NCBI GenBank assembly: GCA_943737045.1
Contig: CALSFV010000104.1
Span: 186,001-250,000, forward strand
DNA length: 64,000 bases
Origin: Parapristionchus giblindavisi
Taxonomy: Eukaryota; Nematoda; Chromadorea; Rhabditida; Diplogasteridae
Reading direction: 5' to 3'
Shown here: piece after piece, positions 62,301-64,000 of the stretch
Layout of the letters: the number at the start of each line of letters is the position of its first letter
Position numbering within the stretch: position 1 is the first letter of the stretch
Position numbers and translations under genes: made by a program
Notes under the pieces: generated by a model
Told to the model about the DNA's origin: nothing
The model's database searches: none
What the model saw: only the letters and a program-made list of their open reading frames with translations

Positions 62301-64000
62301 TCATTCAGAATTTTTTTCCTCTATCACATAGTATATTACTCGATAAGTATCATTGACAATTAGACTTGTAACGAATTATTTTGTACCAAAAACAGAGAGT
62401 ATTGAAAGATAAATTTACATATTGGCCGTACTGATCACTTTGAAATAGTTTATCTTATTCAGAATTTTTCGCTCTTTCATTTGGTATATGACATGATAGG
62501 TCTCATTTTCATTTTCATATTTCTCTAGTTATCTTGATCATATCAGAGTAAAAGCTTTTTTTGTACTTCGGTCATTATAGCAGCAGGAAAATATTACAGC
62601 TCGACATGACCTGAAGTGTGTCTCATTCAGAATTTTTTTCCTCTTTCACATAGTATATTACTCGATAAGTATCATTGACAATTAGACTTGTAACGAATTA
62701 TTTTGTACCAAAAACAGAGAGTATTGAAAGATAAATTTACATATTGGCCGTACTGACCACTTTGAAATAGTTTATCTTATTCAGAATTTTTCGCTCTTTC
62801 ATTTGGTATGTGACACGATAGGTTTCATTTTCATTTTCATATTTCTCTAGTTATCTTGATCATATCAGAGTAAAAGCTACTTTTGTACTTCGGTCATTAT
62901 AGCAGCAGGAAAATATTACAGCTCGACATGACCTGAAGTGTGTCTCATTCAGAATTTTTTCCTCTTTCACATAGTATATTACTCGATAAGTATCATTGAC
63001 AATTAGACTTGTAACGAATTATTTTGTACCAAAAACAGAGAGTATTGAAAGATAAATTTACATATTGGCCGTACTGACCACTTTGAAATAGTCTATCTTA
63101 TTCAGAATTTTTCGCTCTTTCATTTGGTATATGACACGATAGGTTTCATTTTCATTTTCATATTTCTCTAGTTATCTTGATCATATCAGAGTAAAAGCTA
63201 CTTTTGTACTTCGGTCATTATAGCAGCAGGAAAATATTACAGCTCGACATGACCTGAAGTGTGTCTCATTCAGAATTTTTTCCTCTTTCACATAGTATAT
63301 TACTCGATAAGTATCATTGACAATTAGACTTGTAACGAATTATTTTGTACCAAAAACAGAGAGTATTGAAAGATAAATTTACATATTGGCCGTACTGATC
63401 ACTTTGAAATAGTTTATCTTATTCAGAATTTTTCGCTCTTTCATTTGGTATATGACACGATAGGTTTCATTTTCATTTTCATATTTCTCTAGTTATCTTG
63501 ATCATATCAGAGTAAAAGCTACTTTTGTACTTCGGTCATTATAGCAGCAGTAAAATATCACAGCTCGACATGACCTGAAGTGTGTCTCATTCAGAATTTT
63601 TTCCTCTTTCACATAGTATATTACTCGATAAGTATCATTGACAATTAGACTTGTAACGAATTATTTTGTACCAAAAACAGAGAGTATTGAAAGATAAATT
63701 TACATATTGGCCGTACTGACCACTTTGAAATAGTCTATCTTATTCAGAATTTTTCGCTCTTTCATTTGGTATATGACACGATAGGTTTCATTTTCATTTT
63801 CATATTTCTCTAGTTATCTTGATCATATCAGAGTAAAAGCTACTTTTGTACTTCGGTCATTATAGCAGCAGTAAAATATCACAGCTCGACATGACCTGAA
63901 GTGTGTCTCATTCAGAATTTTTTCCTCTTTCACATAGTATATTACTCGATAAGTATCATTGACAATTAGACTTGTAACGAATTATTTTGTACCAAAAACA
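59345..64000 (+). repeat. Array domain 6: TTCTCTAG units with dimer and trimer periodicity
   Basis: Most units end TTCTCTAGTTATC. AGGAAAATATTAC and GTAAAATATCAC units alternate, as do CTGATCAC and GTCTATC units. Units 61271-61912 and 61913-62555 form two copies of a dimer (642 and 643 bp). Units 62234 and 62556 are 322 bp long with a 7-T run, and 62556 has the private GCTTTTTTTGTAC head. Confidence 0.75.
63841..64000 (+). repeat. Partial unit cut by the right edge
   Basis: The first 160 bp of a GTAAAATATCAC-type unit, ending in ACCAAAAACA. The window stops inside the array, so the array continues to the right. The left edge coincides with my arbitrary unit position 1 and also lies inside the array. 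Confidence 0.95.

Larger units (their letters stand above)
1..64000. repeat. Tandem satellite DNA array, 321-bp monomer
   Basis: The window is filled edge to edge by head-to-tail copies of a 321-bp unit. I traced the phase marker TACTTTTG (variants TAATTTTG, TACTTCTG) from position 1 to 63841. This gives 203 complete units and one partial unit, with spacings of 321 in most cases, 320 in eight, 322 in sixteen, 168 in nine and 367 in one. All copies are in the same orientation and no unique sequence interrupts them. The consensus has 54 C and 46 G in 321 bases (31% GC). Such size, homogeneity and higher-order structure are typical of eukaryotic satellite DNA in heterochromatin, often centromeric or pericentromeric. 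The location is inference. I do not recognise the family, and no flank is present to show how far the array extends. Confidence 0.98.

Noticed and set aside
1..64000. A long repetitive protein encoded through the array, since 321, 168 and 153 are all multiples of three
   Set aside because: No open frame longer than 64 codons was seen, and the frame I translated is closed several times per unit. One-base length variants are tolerated in many units, which would not be expected under coding constraint.
1..64000. CRISPR array
   Set aside because: Units are 321 bp and directly adjacent with no unique spacers, and there are no cas genes.
1..64000. Array as an assembly artefact
   Set aside because: Repeated misassembly cannot be ruled out for the nearly identical copies. 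However, private substitutions, indels and short units change along the array in an ordered way, which looks like a real long-read assembly. Read depth would decide.
1..64000. An undescribed multi-gene system in the window
   Set aside because: I looked on both strands for genes or unique islands between repeats and found none. The interest here is in satellite structure and turnover, not in encoded functions.

Overview
The whole 64-kb window is one uninterrupted, head-to-tail satellite DNA array. I find no gene, RNA gene, transposon, CRISPR array or unique sequence in it. The repeat unit is 321 bp and AT-rich (consensus about 31% GC). Taking TACTTTTGTACTTCGG as unit position 1, I count 203 complete units plus a 160-bp partial unit at the right edge: 193 units of 320-322 bp, nine short units of 168 bp, and one 367-bp unit carrying a 46-bp internal duplication. 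All units lie in the same orientation. This fits heterochromatin, such as a centromeric or pericentromeric block, of a eukaryote. I do not recognise the satellite family and cannot name the species. CpG is close to its expected frequency in the consensus (7 seen, about 7.7 expected), which weakly argues against a heavily methylated, CpG-depleted genome.

The unit has a visible history. The 321-bp monomer is an ancient dimer of two diverged subunits, A (153 bp, unit positions 71-223) and B (168 bp, positions 224-321 plus 1-70 of the next unit). Over their first 57 bases I count 45 matches. The 168-bp short units are what remains when one A subunit is lost by exchange between the matching starts of A and B. 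Units are further organised into higher-order repeats (HORs) of several periods: 810, 963/964, 1284, 1606, 1926, 2094, 2246 and 2889 bp. Block similarities at 5151 and 5778 bp lie on top of these.

Layout by diagnostic variants: 1-8254, units with CATATAG and a 2094-bp HOR; 8255-21781, GTGAGTC/AGGAAAATATTAC units, most of the short units and an 810-bp HOR; 21782-32374, units with CCCGAAG and TTTGCATATT markers and a 1926-bp HOR; 32375-51321, units with TAATTTTG, single-base length variants and 1284-, 1606- and 2889-bp HORs; 51322-59344, a divergent subfamily marked by GTAGGG, GTTCGTTC and CATTCTC with a 2246-bp HOR; 59345-64000, units with TTCTCTAG in dimeric and trimeric patterns.

Three 64-codon open frames near 44.8, 46.4 and 47.6 kb are copies of one unit variant in which two point changes create a TTG start and remove a TGA stop. 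I do not regard them as genes. All counts and comparisons were made by eye from the printed sequence. No database search was possible.
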